Below, in pieces: positions 1-6,560 of a stretch of 7,913 nt of DNA. The notes under the pieces are model-generated. The model had not been told where the DNA came from. It saw only the letters and a list, made by a program, of their open reading frames with translations, and did no database searches. Position 1 is the first letter of the stretch, and the number at the start of each line of letters is the position of its first letter. Source of the DNA: Muribaculaceae bacterium (GTDB lineage: Bacteria > Bacteroidota > Bacteroidia > Bacteroidales > Muribaculaceae); the NCBI GenBank assembly GCA_009775535.1, contig VSPW01000087.1, positions 1 to 7,913 of the forward strand, in the 5' to 3' direction. The translations under genes were made by a program, and so were the position numbers.

Positions 1-5
1 GTGTA

Positions 6-16
6 TTATGTTAAAT
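6..16 (+). other. Possible XerD-arm half of a dif-like site (cut by window edge)
   Basis: TTATGTTAAAT is identical to the 11-bp XerD-binding arm of the E. coli dif site. A full dif is 28 bp (XerC arm, 6-bp centre, XerD arm), so the XerC arm would lie outside the window and cannot be checked. The five bases before it (GTGTA) differ from the E. coli centre, which is not unusual because centres vary. A chance 11-mer match in AT-rich DNA is quite possible. Confidence 0.25.
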
Positions 17-21
17 AGAAT

Positions 22-50
22 ATGTGAAAACCTTCCCTATAATATATAAT
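22..50 (+). repeat. Imperfect direct repeat, left copy
   Basis: This copy resembles 443-473. Both contain ATGTG at the left, TTCCCTATA in the middle (33-41 here, 457-465 there) and TATRTAAT at the right, with a few mismatches and small gaps. The two copies flank the small gene at 146-400, and the right copy is just upstream of that gene's -7 box. It could be the upstream region of a tandem related gene left of the window, or a remnant of a duplication. Part of the similarity is AT-richness. Confidence 0.4.
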
Positions 51-145
51 AAATTGTTGTATCTGAATTGATTACCTGTATGCCGACTTTTGTGGATATA
101 CAGGCGGTTAATGGCGTTTATTGAATTATTATATAATTTTTTCTG

Positions 146-400
146 TTAAAAAAGAGATAATTGTAAGGCACTTTTGTGTGTTGAAGGTGTGCTTAATATT
201 AAAGAGCGGTTTTCGCTCCATCCTTGCGAACGGTTTCTAATTTGAATTGTTATAAGGCCTGATACATTTTTAAGCGAGTGTTGAAGTATATGGACAATGC
301 CGGAAAAGGAATTTATTCCAGATAATGTCAGCTTGCCTATTATGTTACCTCGTTGACTTACTGTCGTGTAGAGGATGTCTTTTGATTCAATTCTTGTCAT
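146..400 (-). CDS. Small hypothetical protein, 84 aa
   Basis: I do not recognise this protein with certainty. It starts MTRIESKDILYTT and has no signal peptide, membrane segment or cysteine. The residue pattern suggests a beta strand or hairpin (about 8-29), a helix (about 32-43), then two strands (GLITIQIRN at about 48-56 and a stretch through SLIL at about 66-69), with a polar tail. The motif IRNRSQGWSENRS looks like a conserved core rather than random translation. In favour of a real gene: a TAGTTTTG -7 box at 426-433 puts the predicted transcript start about 20 nt before the ATG, like the leaders of the other genes here, and no longer frame competes on the opposite strand. It lies 78 nt beyond the miaA stop on the same strand, so it may also receive miaA read-through. 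Against: it is short and unsupported by any homology I can name. Confidence 0.6.
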   Translation of the reverse strand: MTRIESKDILYTTVSQRGNIIGKLTLSGINSFSGIVHILQHSLKNVSGLITIQIRNRSQGWSENRSLILSTPSTHKSALQLSLF

Positions 401-410
401 TTTGTCTGTT

Positions 411-434
411 GTAGTTAGTGTAATGCAAAACTAC
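411..434 (-). promoter_or_regulatory. Predicted promoter of the 84-aa gene, with dyad
   Basis: The minus strand reads TAGTTTTG at 433-426, matching the Bacteroidetes -7 consensus TAnnTTTG. Transcription would begin near 421, leaving about 21 nt before the ATG at 400. I see no good TTTG -33 box at 19-21 nt spacing. A 6-bp inverted repeat (GTAGTT 411-416, AACTAC 429-434) spans the -7 box and start site and could be an operator, though a repeat this short may be chance. Confidence 0.5.
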
Positions 435-442
435 GAACAGGC

Positions 443-473
443 ATGTGCAAGAACTTTTCCCTATATATGTAAT
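443..473 (+). repeat. Imperfect direct repeat, right copy
   Basis: This is the partner of 22-50. It shares TTCCCTATA (457-465) and the following TATGTAAT, which corresponds to ATATATAAT in the left copy. It sits between the miaA stop codon and the -7 box of the 84-aa gene, so it may contain upstream promoter sequence for that gene. The left copy is not followed by a recognisable TAnnTTTG box. Confidence 0.4.
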
Positions 474-478
474 GTTTG

Positions 479-1375
479 TTAAATGCGGTCTATAATATGC
501 TGTAACATATTCACTTGAGGATTAAGCCATATGATCTCATTGTCTTTTTTTAACCATGTCATCTGTTTCTTTGCGTAGACGCGTGTATTTTTTGCGATTC
601 TGCTCAATGCCGTCTCATAATCCATCTTTCCATCAAAATATGCGAATAATTCTTTATAGCCTACTGTGTTCAATGAATTGAGATGCCGAAATGGATATGC
701 ATGCAATGCTTCGGCAATTATCCCCTGCTCTATCATTTTATCTACGCGGCTATTTATACGTTCAAAGAGAATGTCTCTGGGAAATTCTATTGCAAATTTC
801 AGAATTCGGAAAGGCCTTATTTTTGTTTGCCCTGTGCGCAGTTCTGAATATTTGCATCCGGATTCCATGATAATTTCAATGGCGTGGATTATGCGTTTGG
901 GATTATTTTTGTCTACTATAGTATAATATTCTGGATCAAGCCGATGAAGTTCGGATCTTATAGTATCAATATCTCCATTCTCGTATAGTTCATATGCTTT
1001 TGTCCTTGTTTCATTGGATATTGTAGGTATTTCATCTATGCCATGTGCAACGGCGTCTACATACATCATTGATCCTCCACACATCACTACATATTTGTTG
1101 CTTTTGAACAATGTAGGTAGTAAATCAATTACATCTGATTCAAATTGAGCTGCTGAGTAATATTTGTCCAGAGCTAAAGTGCCTACAAAATGATGCTTTA
1201 TCCTTGCCAGGTCGTCTGCAGTGGGAGCGGCAGTGCCAATGGGTATATCCTTATATAGTTGCCTTGAATCGGCTGATATAATTTCACACTTAAGGTATTC
1301 AGCCAGATCAAGGGCCAACGATGTTTTTCCACTACCCGTTGGCCCTGTTATTATTATTAATGTATTTTGGTTCAA
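479..1375 (-). CDS. miaA: tRNA dimethylallyltransferase MiaA
   Basis: A 298-aa enzyme that transfers a dimethylallyl group to N6 of A37 in tRNAs reading UNN codons, in the cytoplasm. Visible motifs are the P-loop GPTGSGKTS (11-19), ISADSRQLY (33-41) with the likely catalytic Asp36, GGSMMY (100-105), NNPKR (157-161), and VGYKELFAYFDG (238-249) followed by KKQMTWLKKD (269-278). Length is normal for the family. GGS replaces the GGT of E. coli MiaA, whose Thr takes part in catalysis; Ser keeps the hydroxyl. The only plausible start is TTG at 1375, because the next in-frame ATG codes for Met98, after the P-loop. The gene overlaps the pepT stop by 4 nt (TTGA), implying translational coupling in a pepT-miaA operon. 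Many Bacteroidota carry two miaA copies; this could be either one. Family assignment is secure. Confidence 0.96.
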   Translation of the reverse strand: MNQNTLIIITGPTGSGKTSLALDLAEYLKCEIISADSRQLYKDIPIGTAAPTADDLARIKHHFVGTLALDKYYSAAQFESDVIDLLPTLFKSNKYVVMCGGSMMYVDAVAHGIDEIPTISNETRTKAYELYENGDIDTIRSELHRLDPEYYTIVDKNNPKRIIHAIEIIMESGCKYSELRTGQTKIRPFRILKFAIEFPRDILFERINSRVDKMIEQGIIAEALHAYPFRHLNSLNTVGYKELFAYFDGKMDYETALSRIAKNTRVYAKKQMTWLKKDNEIIWLNPQVNMLQHIIDRI

Positions 1376-2607
1376 TGTTGATCGCTGTTTTGTGCGGTAA
1401 GGCGGGCTATCTCAACAATTACTTGCTGGGCTTTTTCCATTGATTGTATTGGTATGAATTCATACCGTCCATGGAAATTCAGTCCACCAGCAAATATGTT
1501 AGGACAAGGCAGTCCTTTAAATGATAATTGGGCGCCATCAGTCCCCCCTCGAATAGGGGTAACTTTTGGTGGTACTCCTACATTTCTCATAGCCTCTTCT
1601 GCTATATCTATTATATGCATCACAGGTTCTATTTTTTCACGCATGTTGAAATATTGGTCTTTTATTTCAAGTTCGCAGCATCCTGGGAATTCGTGGTTGA
1701 TCTTTCGTGCGAGGTGTTCCAGTTCTTTTTTTCTGCGGATGAAACGGTCCTGGTCAAAATCACGGATGATATATGTTATTACAGTTTTCTCAACAGTCCC
1801 TTCAATGGATACAAGATGATAGAATCCTTCATAACCTTCGGTGTGTTCAGGTGTTTCCCATCTTGGCAGCATTATTGCAAATTGGGTTGCTACACGCATT
1901 GAATTAAGCATCTTATGCTTTGCATATCCAGGATGAACATTACGGCCGTTGAATGAAACTTTGGCGACGGCAGCATTGAAATTCTCATATTCAAGTTCAC
2001 CGATCTCACCACCATCCATGGTGTATGCCCAGTCCGCTGCGAAATGTTCTACATCGAATTTATGCGCACCCTGCCCTATTTCTTCATCGGGATTGAAGGC
2101 AATGCGTATGTCACCGTGTTTTATTTCCGGATGCTTTATCAGATAATCCATTGCTGATATGATCTCAGCAATGCCGGCTTTATCGTCTGCCCCAAGTAAA
2201 GTTGTACCATCTGTCACTATGAGATCCTGATTTTTATAGTTAAGTAATTCCGGGAATTCATTAGGAGACAGAACTATGCCGTTACGTTCATTCAATGTGA
2301 TATCAGTACCGTCATAATTTTTTACTATCCTTGGTGAAACATGACGGCCAGACATATCAGGAGATGTGTCAACGTGGGCTATAAAACCTATGGTCGGGAC
2401 TTTCCGATCGGTAATATTTCCTGGTAAAGTCGCCATTAGATATCCATTTTTATCCAGGGTTATATCTTTTAATCCCAGATTTTCCAGTTCTTTTTCAAGA
2501 TGCTGCGCAAATATCATTTGCCCAGGTGTGGAAGGTGTCATATTGGTGAGTTCGTCACTTTGGGTGTCGAATTTCACATATTGTAAAAAACGGTCAACTA
2601 CATCCAT
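1372..2607 (-). CDS. pepT: Peptidase T (tripeptide aminopeptidase, M20B)
   Basis: A 411-aa cytoplasmic dizinc aminopeptidase that removes the N-terminal residue of tripeptides. Length is close to E. coli PepT (408 aa) and the metal-site motifs fall at nearly the same positions: HVDTSPD with His78 and Asp80, GADDKAG with bridging Asp141, DEEIG with the general base Glu175 and ligand Glu176, MDGG with Asp198, and FHGRYE with His379. The dimerisation domain lies at about 210-320. I chose the ATG at 2607 (MDVVDRFLQY), which aligns with the family. An in-frame ATG at 2649 would add 14 residues but lies inside the -7 box at 2647-2654, before the predicted transcript start. The gene has its own promoter and is followed directly by miaA with a 4-nt overlap. 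Assignment is secure. Confidence 0.96.
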   Translation of the reverse strand: MDVVDRFLQYVKFDTQSDELTNMTPSTPGQMIFAQHLEKELENLGLKDITLDKNGYLMATLPGNITDRKVPTIGFIAHVDTSPDMSGRHVSPRIVKNYDGTDITLNERNGIVLSPNEFPELLNYKNQDLIVTDGTTLLGADDKAGIAEIISAMDYLIKHPEIKHGDIRIAFNPDEEIGQGAHKFDVEHFAADWAYTMDGGEIGELEYENFNAAVAKVSFNGRNVHPGYAKHKMLNSMRVATQFAIMLPRWETPEHTEGYEGFYHLVSIEGTVEKTVITYIIRDFDQDRFIRRKKELEHLARKINHEFPGCCELEIKDQYFNMREKIEPVMHIIDIAEEAMRNVGVPPKVTPIRGGTDGAQLSFKGLPCPNIFAGGLNFHGRYEFIPIQSMEKAQQVIVEIARLTAQNSDQH

Positions 2608-2646
2608 ACGTGTATGTATTAAAGAGGAATTATTTTGTTTTAGACA

Positions 2647-2677
2647 CAAAGGTAATGATTATGGACTGTCACACAAA
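2647..2677 (-). promoter_or_regulatory. Predicted pepT-miaA promoter
   Basis: On the minus strand TTTG (2677-2674), exactly 19 nt, then TACCTTTG (2654-2647) match the Bacteroidetes sigma-ABfr consensus at both boxes and in spacing. Transcription would begin near 2642, about 35 nt before the pepT ATG. The site fills the gap after the phosphoethanolamine-transferase gene, whose stop is at 2689. Confidence 0.8.
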
Positions 2678-2688
2678 GCGAAATTAGG

Positions 2689-4473
2689 TTAATTGTCATC
2701 AGATATCCTTATTTTCCCTTGAAATGTACGTAGGTCCTCACGAGAGAACCGATAATTGTTGTATGCCAATGATTGGTTTTCATTAAATTTGTTGGATTTT
2801 ATGTCAAAAATCCCGCACATTAAATCGTAGATAAGGTCATTAGTGAAATATTTATTACGATTTGATATTAATGATTCATATCTTTGATTATGGTTACGTA
2901 TATATTCGTCTGACATATATACGAACATAGGTATCCTGCATTCAATAAAATCACAAAATTGAGGGGTGCGGTGTCTGGTTGGATTGTCACCATGGTCTGA
3001 GAAATAAAGCATGGCTTGTAAGTTTAGACGTGTCTTGCAATATTCAAATGCTTGTCTCAATACGCTATCAGTGTAGTGTAATGCATTCTCATAATTCAAT
3101 ATGCTATCTGGTATGCCAGGTTTGCCCCATATCGTCATATCGGATGGATATCTGTTCAGATAGTTGAAATGGCTTCCTTTCAGATGAAGGACTACAAGAT
3201 TGTTTTCTGATGGGTCTACTCTGTCAAGGAAATCGATTAGAGAGTGGTCATAATGGACTTTATTTATTTCCTGTTTTGTCCAAAGTGCTTCTGTTGCTGT
3301 TTCTGCTACAATGGTTATAGGAGTGTCAAATGTGCCAAGATGCCCCTGGTTGCTATACCACTTGACGGTATATCCTAATTTTTCAGCTATATCTATTATG
3401 GAGCATGACTCATTGAAAGCCATATCGTTGTATTGGTTCTTTTCAGTCAATGCCCGTTCTAGGGTTGGCACAGTTTGGATGCCACAGCTGTATGCGTTAG
3501 GGAATAATATGAAATGATTGGGGTCGTGTTCTGATACATGTTTCAACCATGGGGTTGTATTGTTGTCCATATTCGTGAAAGCACTCATATAGTCACGTGT
3601 GGCAGATTCCCCGATTATCATAAGATAGCAATGTGGCTCTTTAGGTGTATCTCCTAATTGTGATACAGAAAGGTCTTTCATCCTTTTTGTCCGGCTTTCT
3701 ATATATTTCATATTAGCCTTTGAATATAGGATGGTATCATCATATATCTTTACGATGCCTGTCCTATGCACCGCCCCTTTCCTGGGTTTCCACATTGTCC
3801 ATCCAATTATTATAAATAATGCCGTTTGTAGCAGTGCCTTCCACCAAGATATTGATGATTCAGGCTGTTCAGATATCGCATTTATTACGAAAACTAATGC
3901 AATTGTGGATAATATTGTAAATATAACAGCTAAAGTAGGCCAAATTGAATATGCCCGAGTGAACTCTATTATCTCATTTATGTTGGTATTTCTTACAACT
4001 CTGATACCATCTTCGTCTACACTATTACGATATAAAATATAATATACAGCCTGGAATATAATTATTGAAATAAACGCGATCTCTATAAGAGACAGAAGTA
4101 TTCCATACAGATATAATGGACTTGATACCAATAATATATATAGACAAGATAGCCATCCGAATATATATAAGCCGAATGCTATATCCATATAGTTGTCTAT
4201 ATCAGCAGATATTTTTCTGTGGCTTATGTAATATAATACGGGATATGACATCATCCATGAGGCAGAGATAACTCCAATCATAATAATTGCACCGGAAAGG
4301 CATATCTTTCCTGCTATGATGTATGGCAATACGGCCAATATTGAGGCAATGCCAAATCTTGTAGCCTGTTGTCCTTTGGCGGAATGTGATAGGCCTTTAT
4401 TGAATGTACGGTATATGATTGTAGACAAACCGAAAAGGCATAGTGCCAATATGATATATACTATGTATGTCAT
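2689..4473 (-). CDS. Phosphoethanolamine transferase-family membrane enzyme (sulfatase fold)
   Basis: A 594-aa inner-membrane protein of the EptA/EptB/CptA group, enzymes that move phosphoethanolamine from phosphatidylethanolamine to lipid A or other envelope glycans. The N-terminal part has about six hydrophobic segments (roughly 3-21, 42-58, 60-83, 96-117, 119-148, 178-199, and possibly 212-228). The rest is an alkaline-phosphatase-like periplasmic domain. Motifs are MIIGESATRDYMS (285-297) with Glu289, a TTPWL stretch (306-310), CGIQTVPTLERALTEKNQYN (330-349) with probable nucleophile Thr334, HLKGSHFNYLNRYP (430-443), and YFSDHGD (490-496) with Asp493-His494. Glu, Thr, Asp and His match the zinc site and nucleophile of EptA. 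The acceptor cannot be read from sequence; lipid A is likely, and surface glycan is possible. It is transcribed divergently from rlmD, with a TACCTTTG box 33 nt before the ATG. Confidence 0.88.
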   Translation of the reverse strand: MTYIVYIILALCLFGLSTIIYRTFNKGLSHSAKGQQATRFGIASILAVLPYIIAGKICLSGAIIMIGVISASWMMSYPVLYYISHRKISADIDNYMDIAFGLYIFGWLSCLYILLVSSPLYLYGILLSLIEIAFISIIIFQAVYYILYRNSVDEDGIRVVRNTNINEIIEFTRAYSIWPTLAVIFTILSTIALVFVINAISEQPESSISWWKALLQTALFIIIGWTMWKPRKGAVHRTGIVKIYDDTILYSKANMKYIESRTKRMKDLSVSQLGDTPKEPHCYLMIIGESATRDYMSAFTNMDNNTTPWLKHVSEHDPNHFILFPNAYSCGIQTVPTLERALTEKNQYNDMAFNESCSIIDIAEKLGYTVKWYSNQGHLGTFDTPITIVAETATEALWTKQEINKVHYDHSLIDFLDRVDPSENNLVVLHLKGSHFNYLNRYPSDMTIWGKPGIPDSILNYENALHYTDSVLRQAFEYCKTRLNLQAMLYFSDHGDNPTRHRTPQFCDFIECRIPMFVYMSDEYIRNHNQRYESLISNRNKYFTNDLIYDLMCGIFDIKSNKFNENQSLAYNNYRFSREDLRTFQGKIRISDDN

Positions 4474-4505
4474 TTATGTGTGATTTTGTAATATGCTACT
4501 AGGAA

Positions 4506-4513
4506 CAAAGGTA
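4506..4513 (-). promoter_or_regulatory. Predicted -7 box of the phosphoethanolamine-transferase gene
   Basis: The minus strand reads TACCTTTG, a perfect TAnnTTTG box identical to that of pepT. The start would be near 4501, giving a leader of about 28 nt. The -33 region at 19-nt spacing reads TTAT, a poor match to TTTG, so the promoter may be weaker or activator-assisted. Confidence 0.65.
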
Positions 4514-4599
4514 CGTATTTTTTGTCAAATTGATAATCTTTGTTGGTATTACAGTGCTTAAAGAAATGGCATGTGTGGCTTTTTATGCGGAATTATGCT

Positions 4600-4607
4600 T
4601 AACTTTG
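4600..4607 (+). promoter_or_regulatory. Predicted -7 box of rlmD
   Basis: TAACTTTG matches TAnnTTTG and puts the transcript start near 4612, about 26 nt before the rlmD ATG at 4638. No clear TTG is found at the -33 position. The box supports the 4638 start over the in-frame ATG at 4530, which lies upstream of the promoter. Confidence 0.65.
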
Positions 4608-4637
4608 CGCTTTAGATTAATTGTATTCAATATAGAA

Positions 4638-6047
4638 ATGTCACGCAAACGCAAAGAACTTCCAATTGTAGAGAATGTGGAAATAACGGATGTAGCGGCC
4701 GAAGGCAATAGCATAGCCCGGATTGAAGGTCTGGCAACGTTTATTCCTTTTGGCGCTCCTGGAGATGTAGCTGATATAAAAATAGTCCGGAAAAAGAAAA
4801 ATTATGCTGAAGGACAAATATTAAAATTGAGTCAACCTTCACCTATAAGAGTGCCACATAGATGTGCCCATTTTACCATATGCGGTGGTTGCCGATGGCA
4901 GCATCTTCCATATTCTTTTCAGCTGGAATGTAAGCAGCGTCAAGTGAAGGATGCAATGGAGAGAATTGCAAAAATAGATATTCCGGAAATAATGCCGATA
5001 CTGGGCTCTGCTCAGATATGGGAATACCGGAATAAAATGGAGTATACTTTTTCAAACCGGAGCTGGCTTACTCGAGAACAGATGTTGAGTGGGCAAGAGT
5101 TCCCAGATAGGGATGCGGCTGGATTTCATATCCCTGGTGCATTTGATAAGGTCCTTGATATTGAGAGTTGCTATCTTCAGGATGACCTTGGAAATCGGTT
5201 GCGCCTGTTTATAAAAAGATATGCAAAGGAAAATGGGCTCTCGTTCTACGATATTAAGGCTCAGGAAGGGCTATTGCGAACATTGATGATTAGGATTGCA
5301 TCTACAGGAGAAGTCATGGCTGTGATGGTTTTTGGAAAGAACGATAATGTAGCTATACAAGGTCTAATGGAGGCTGTACACAATGAATTTCCAGATATCG
5401 TATCATTGCAATATGTTGTGAATATGAAAGTCAATGATACAATTTCAGATCAGGAAGTAGTCTTATATAGCGGAAGGGAATATATAGAGGAAGAGATGGA
5501 AGGATTAAGATTCCGGATAGGACCGAAGTCTTTTTATCAGACAAACTCTAAACAGTCTTATGAATTGTATAAAGTAGCCCGTGATTTTGCAGGGCTTGAT
5601 GGTAGTGAATTGGTATATGACTTATACACTGGAACAGGTACAATCGCAAATTTCATAAGCAGTAAGGCAAAAAAAGTAATAGGTATCGAATATGTCCCAG
5701 AGGCCATTGCCGATGCAAAGGTCAACTCACAGGTCAATGGTATTGGTAATACAGAGTTTTTTGCAGGTGATATGAAAGATGTTTTGACAGATGAGTTTAT
5801 CGCTCGTCATGGACGTCCCGATGTTGTTATTGTTGATCCTCCACGTGCAGGTATGCATCAAGATGTAGTGGATGTCATTTTGAATGCTGCGCCAGAACGT
5901 ATTGTATACGTTAGTTGTAACCCTGCGACACAAGCCAGGGATTTGTCTCTTTTGGATATAAAATATAAGGTGGATGCAATACGACCTGTCGATATGTTTC
6001 CACATACACAGCATGTGGAAAATGTTGTTAAGCTCACTCTTCGTTGA
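4638..6047 (+). CDS. rlmD: 23S rRNA (uracil-5-)-methyltransferase, RlmD/RumA family
   Basis: A 469-aa SAM-dependent enzyme that makes 5-methyluridine in RNA, most likely U1939 of 23S rRNA. The order is an N-terminal TRAM RNA-binding domain (about 8-66); an iron-sulfur cysteine set C76-x5-C82-x2-C85 with C178; a central RNA-binding region; then a Rossmann methyltransferase domain with DLYTGTGT (328-335), GIEYV (349-353), VDPPRAG (399-405), SCNPAT (426-431) holding nucleophile Cys427, and HVENVV (459-464) holding the likely base Glu461. All catalytic and cluster residues are present. The ATG at 4638 (MSRKRKELP) leads directly into TRAM and follows a -7 box at 4600-4607. The longer frame from 4530 is untranslated upstream DNA. 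The 3' end overlaps the convergent CYTH gene by 14 nt. RlmC- or RlmCD-type site specificity cannot be excluded. Confidence 0.93.
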   Translation: MSRKRKELPIVENVEITDVAAEGNSIARIEGLATFIPFGAPGDVADIKIVRKKKNYAEGQILKLSQPSPIRVPHRCAHFTICGGCRWQHLPYSFQLECKQRQVKDAMERIAKIDIPEIMPILGSAQIWEYRNKMEYTFSNRSWLTREQMLSGQEFPDRDAAGFHIPGAFDKVLDIESCYLQDDLGNRLRLFIKRYAKENGLSFYDIKAQEGLLRTLMIRIASTGEVMAVMVFGKNDNVAIQGLMEAVHNEFPDIVSLQYVVNMKVNDTISDQEVVLYSGREYIEEEMEGLRFRIGPKSFYQTNSKQSYELYKVARDFAGLDGSELVYDLYTGTGTIANFISSKAKKVIGIEYVPEAIADAKVNSQVNGIGNTEFFAGDMKDVLTDEFIARHGRPDVVIVDPPRAGMHQDVVDVILNAAPERIVYVSCNPATQARDLSLLDIKYKVDAIRPVDMFPHTQHVENVVKLTLR

Positions 6048-6519
6048 TTTTCGGTATGGATTTTGATTTAATCAGGGATGAGTTGTAAAATCTGGGGTCA
6101 TCGGTTACTTCTATACCGATGAACTCAGGTTTTTCAAATCTCTCAAATTCTTCAGTGAGTTCAATCTCGGCTACAGTAAGACCCTGTAGGATTCCATGGA
6201 ATACATCAATTTCCCATGTGTGGCCTCTGTAGGGTACAATATATCTGGTCTTTTCTATTTGCCAGCATTCTTCACTGCTGCATTTTTCTAAAATTTCTAC
6301 AGCGTCTTTTTCTGGGATACAATATTCCCATTCGTTTCTGGTTGCCCCGATATTTTTACTTTTTACAGTCAGGAAAGCCAGATTGTCGATAACTCTTATC
6401 CTTACTGTTGATTGTGGATTTGTTGATAAATAGCCTTGTCTGATTTTATGGCAGGATACCGCCATATCTATATAATCGGTATTCTTTACAATAAATTTTC
6501 GTTCGATTTCCTTTGCCAT
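6034..6519 (-). CDS. CYTH-domain (triphosphate tunnel metalloenzyme) protein
   Basis: A 161-aa single-domain protein that begins almost at once with the CYTH signature EIERKF (4-9, the ExExK motif that binds metal and phosphate). Other tunnel residues visible in strand order are RIR (40-42), TVKS (51-54), NEWEY (62-66), KTRY (90-93), WEIDVF (102-107) and AEIEL (118-122). Size and motifs fit short bacterial CYTH proteins, several of which hydrolyse inorganic triphosphate; thiamine triphosphatase or adenylate cyclase activity occurs in relatives. The substrate here is unproven. I chose the ATG at 6519 because MAKEIERKF is the family N-terminus; the ATG at 6594 would add 25 residues and lies upstream of the promoter, inside the divergent gene. 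It shares a 41-bp divergent promoter region with the DUF5686 gene and ends inside the rlmD 3' end. Confidence 0.9.
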   Translation of the reverse strand: MAKEIERKFIVKNTDYIDMAVSCHKIRQGYLSTNPQSTVRIRVIDNLAFLTVKSKNIGATRNEWEYCIPEKDAVEILEKCSSEECWQIEKTRYIVPYRGHTWEIDVFHGILQGLTVAEIELTEEFERFEKPEFIGIEVTDDPRFYNSSLIKSKSIPKINEE

Positions 6520-6542
6520 ACATTTAATATAGGTTAACTTTG
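6512..6542 (+). promoter_or_regulatory. Predicted promoter of the DUF5686 gene
   Basis: TTTG (6512-6515), exactly 19 nt, then TAACTTTG (6535-6542) match the Bacteroidetes consensus at both boxes and in spacing. The -33 box overlaps the first codons of the divergent CYTH gene. Transcription would start near 6547, only about 14 nt before the ATG at 6561, or about 32-35 nt before the alternative ATGs at 6579 and 6582. Confidence 0.78.
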
Positions 6543-6551
6543 CAAAGTTAA
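6534..6551. repeat. Perfect 18-bp palindrome containing both -7 boxes
   Basis: TTAACTTTGCAAAGTTAA is its own reverse complement. It holds the -7 boxes of the two divergent genes back-to-back. It may simply result from packing two promoters together, or it may be a binding site for a dimeric regulator acting on both genes. Confidence 0.9.
6543..6550 (-). promoter_or_regulatory. Predicted -7 box of the CYTH gene
   Basis: The minus strand reads TAACTTTG, identical to the opposing -7 box and directly abutting it at 6542/6543. The start would be near 6538, leaving about 19 nt before the CYTH ATG. No good -33 TTTG lies at 19-21 nt spacing on this strand, so this side is probably the weaker promoter. 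Confidence 0.6.
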
Positions 6552-6560
6552 TCAAAATCA

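Larger units (their letters stand above)
1..145. other. AT-rich intergenic stretch, no gene seen
   Basis: No ATG-initiated frame of useful length is present on either strand. The stretch lies downstream of the small minus-strand gene ending at 146. It holds a dif-like XerD-arm motif at 6-16, one copy of an imperfect direct repeat at 22-50, and a 7-bp inverted repeat (CCTGTAT 75-81, ATACAGG 98-104, 16-nt loop). The inverted repeat is not followed by a T-run on either strand, so I do not call it a terminator. A gene may enter from the left edge, but nothing here proves it. Confidence 0.6.

Noticed and set aside
75..104. Inverted repeat CCTGTAT/ATACAGG as a terminator or operator
   Set aside because: The 7-bp stem has a 16-nt loop and no adjacent T-run; it is too weak to call, so it is noted only under the intergenic stretch.
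204..217. Hairpin GAGCG/CGCTC as a terminator
   Set aside because: The stem is only 5 bp, it is followed by just three T on the minus strand, and it lies inside the 84-aa frame.
1454..2692. Plus-strand open frames opposite pepT
   Set aside because: They are complementary-strand shadows; pepT has every catalytic residue in place.
4530..4637. In-frame N-terminal extension of RlmD
   Set aside because: It lies upstream of and across the TAACTTTG box (4600-4607), does not resemble the family N-terminus, and MSRKRKELP at 4638 leads straight into the TRAM domain.
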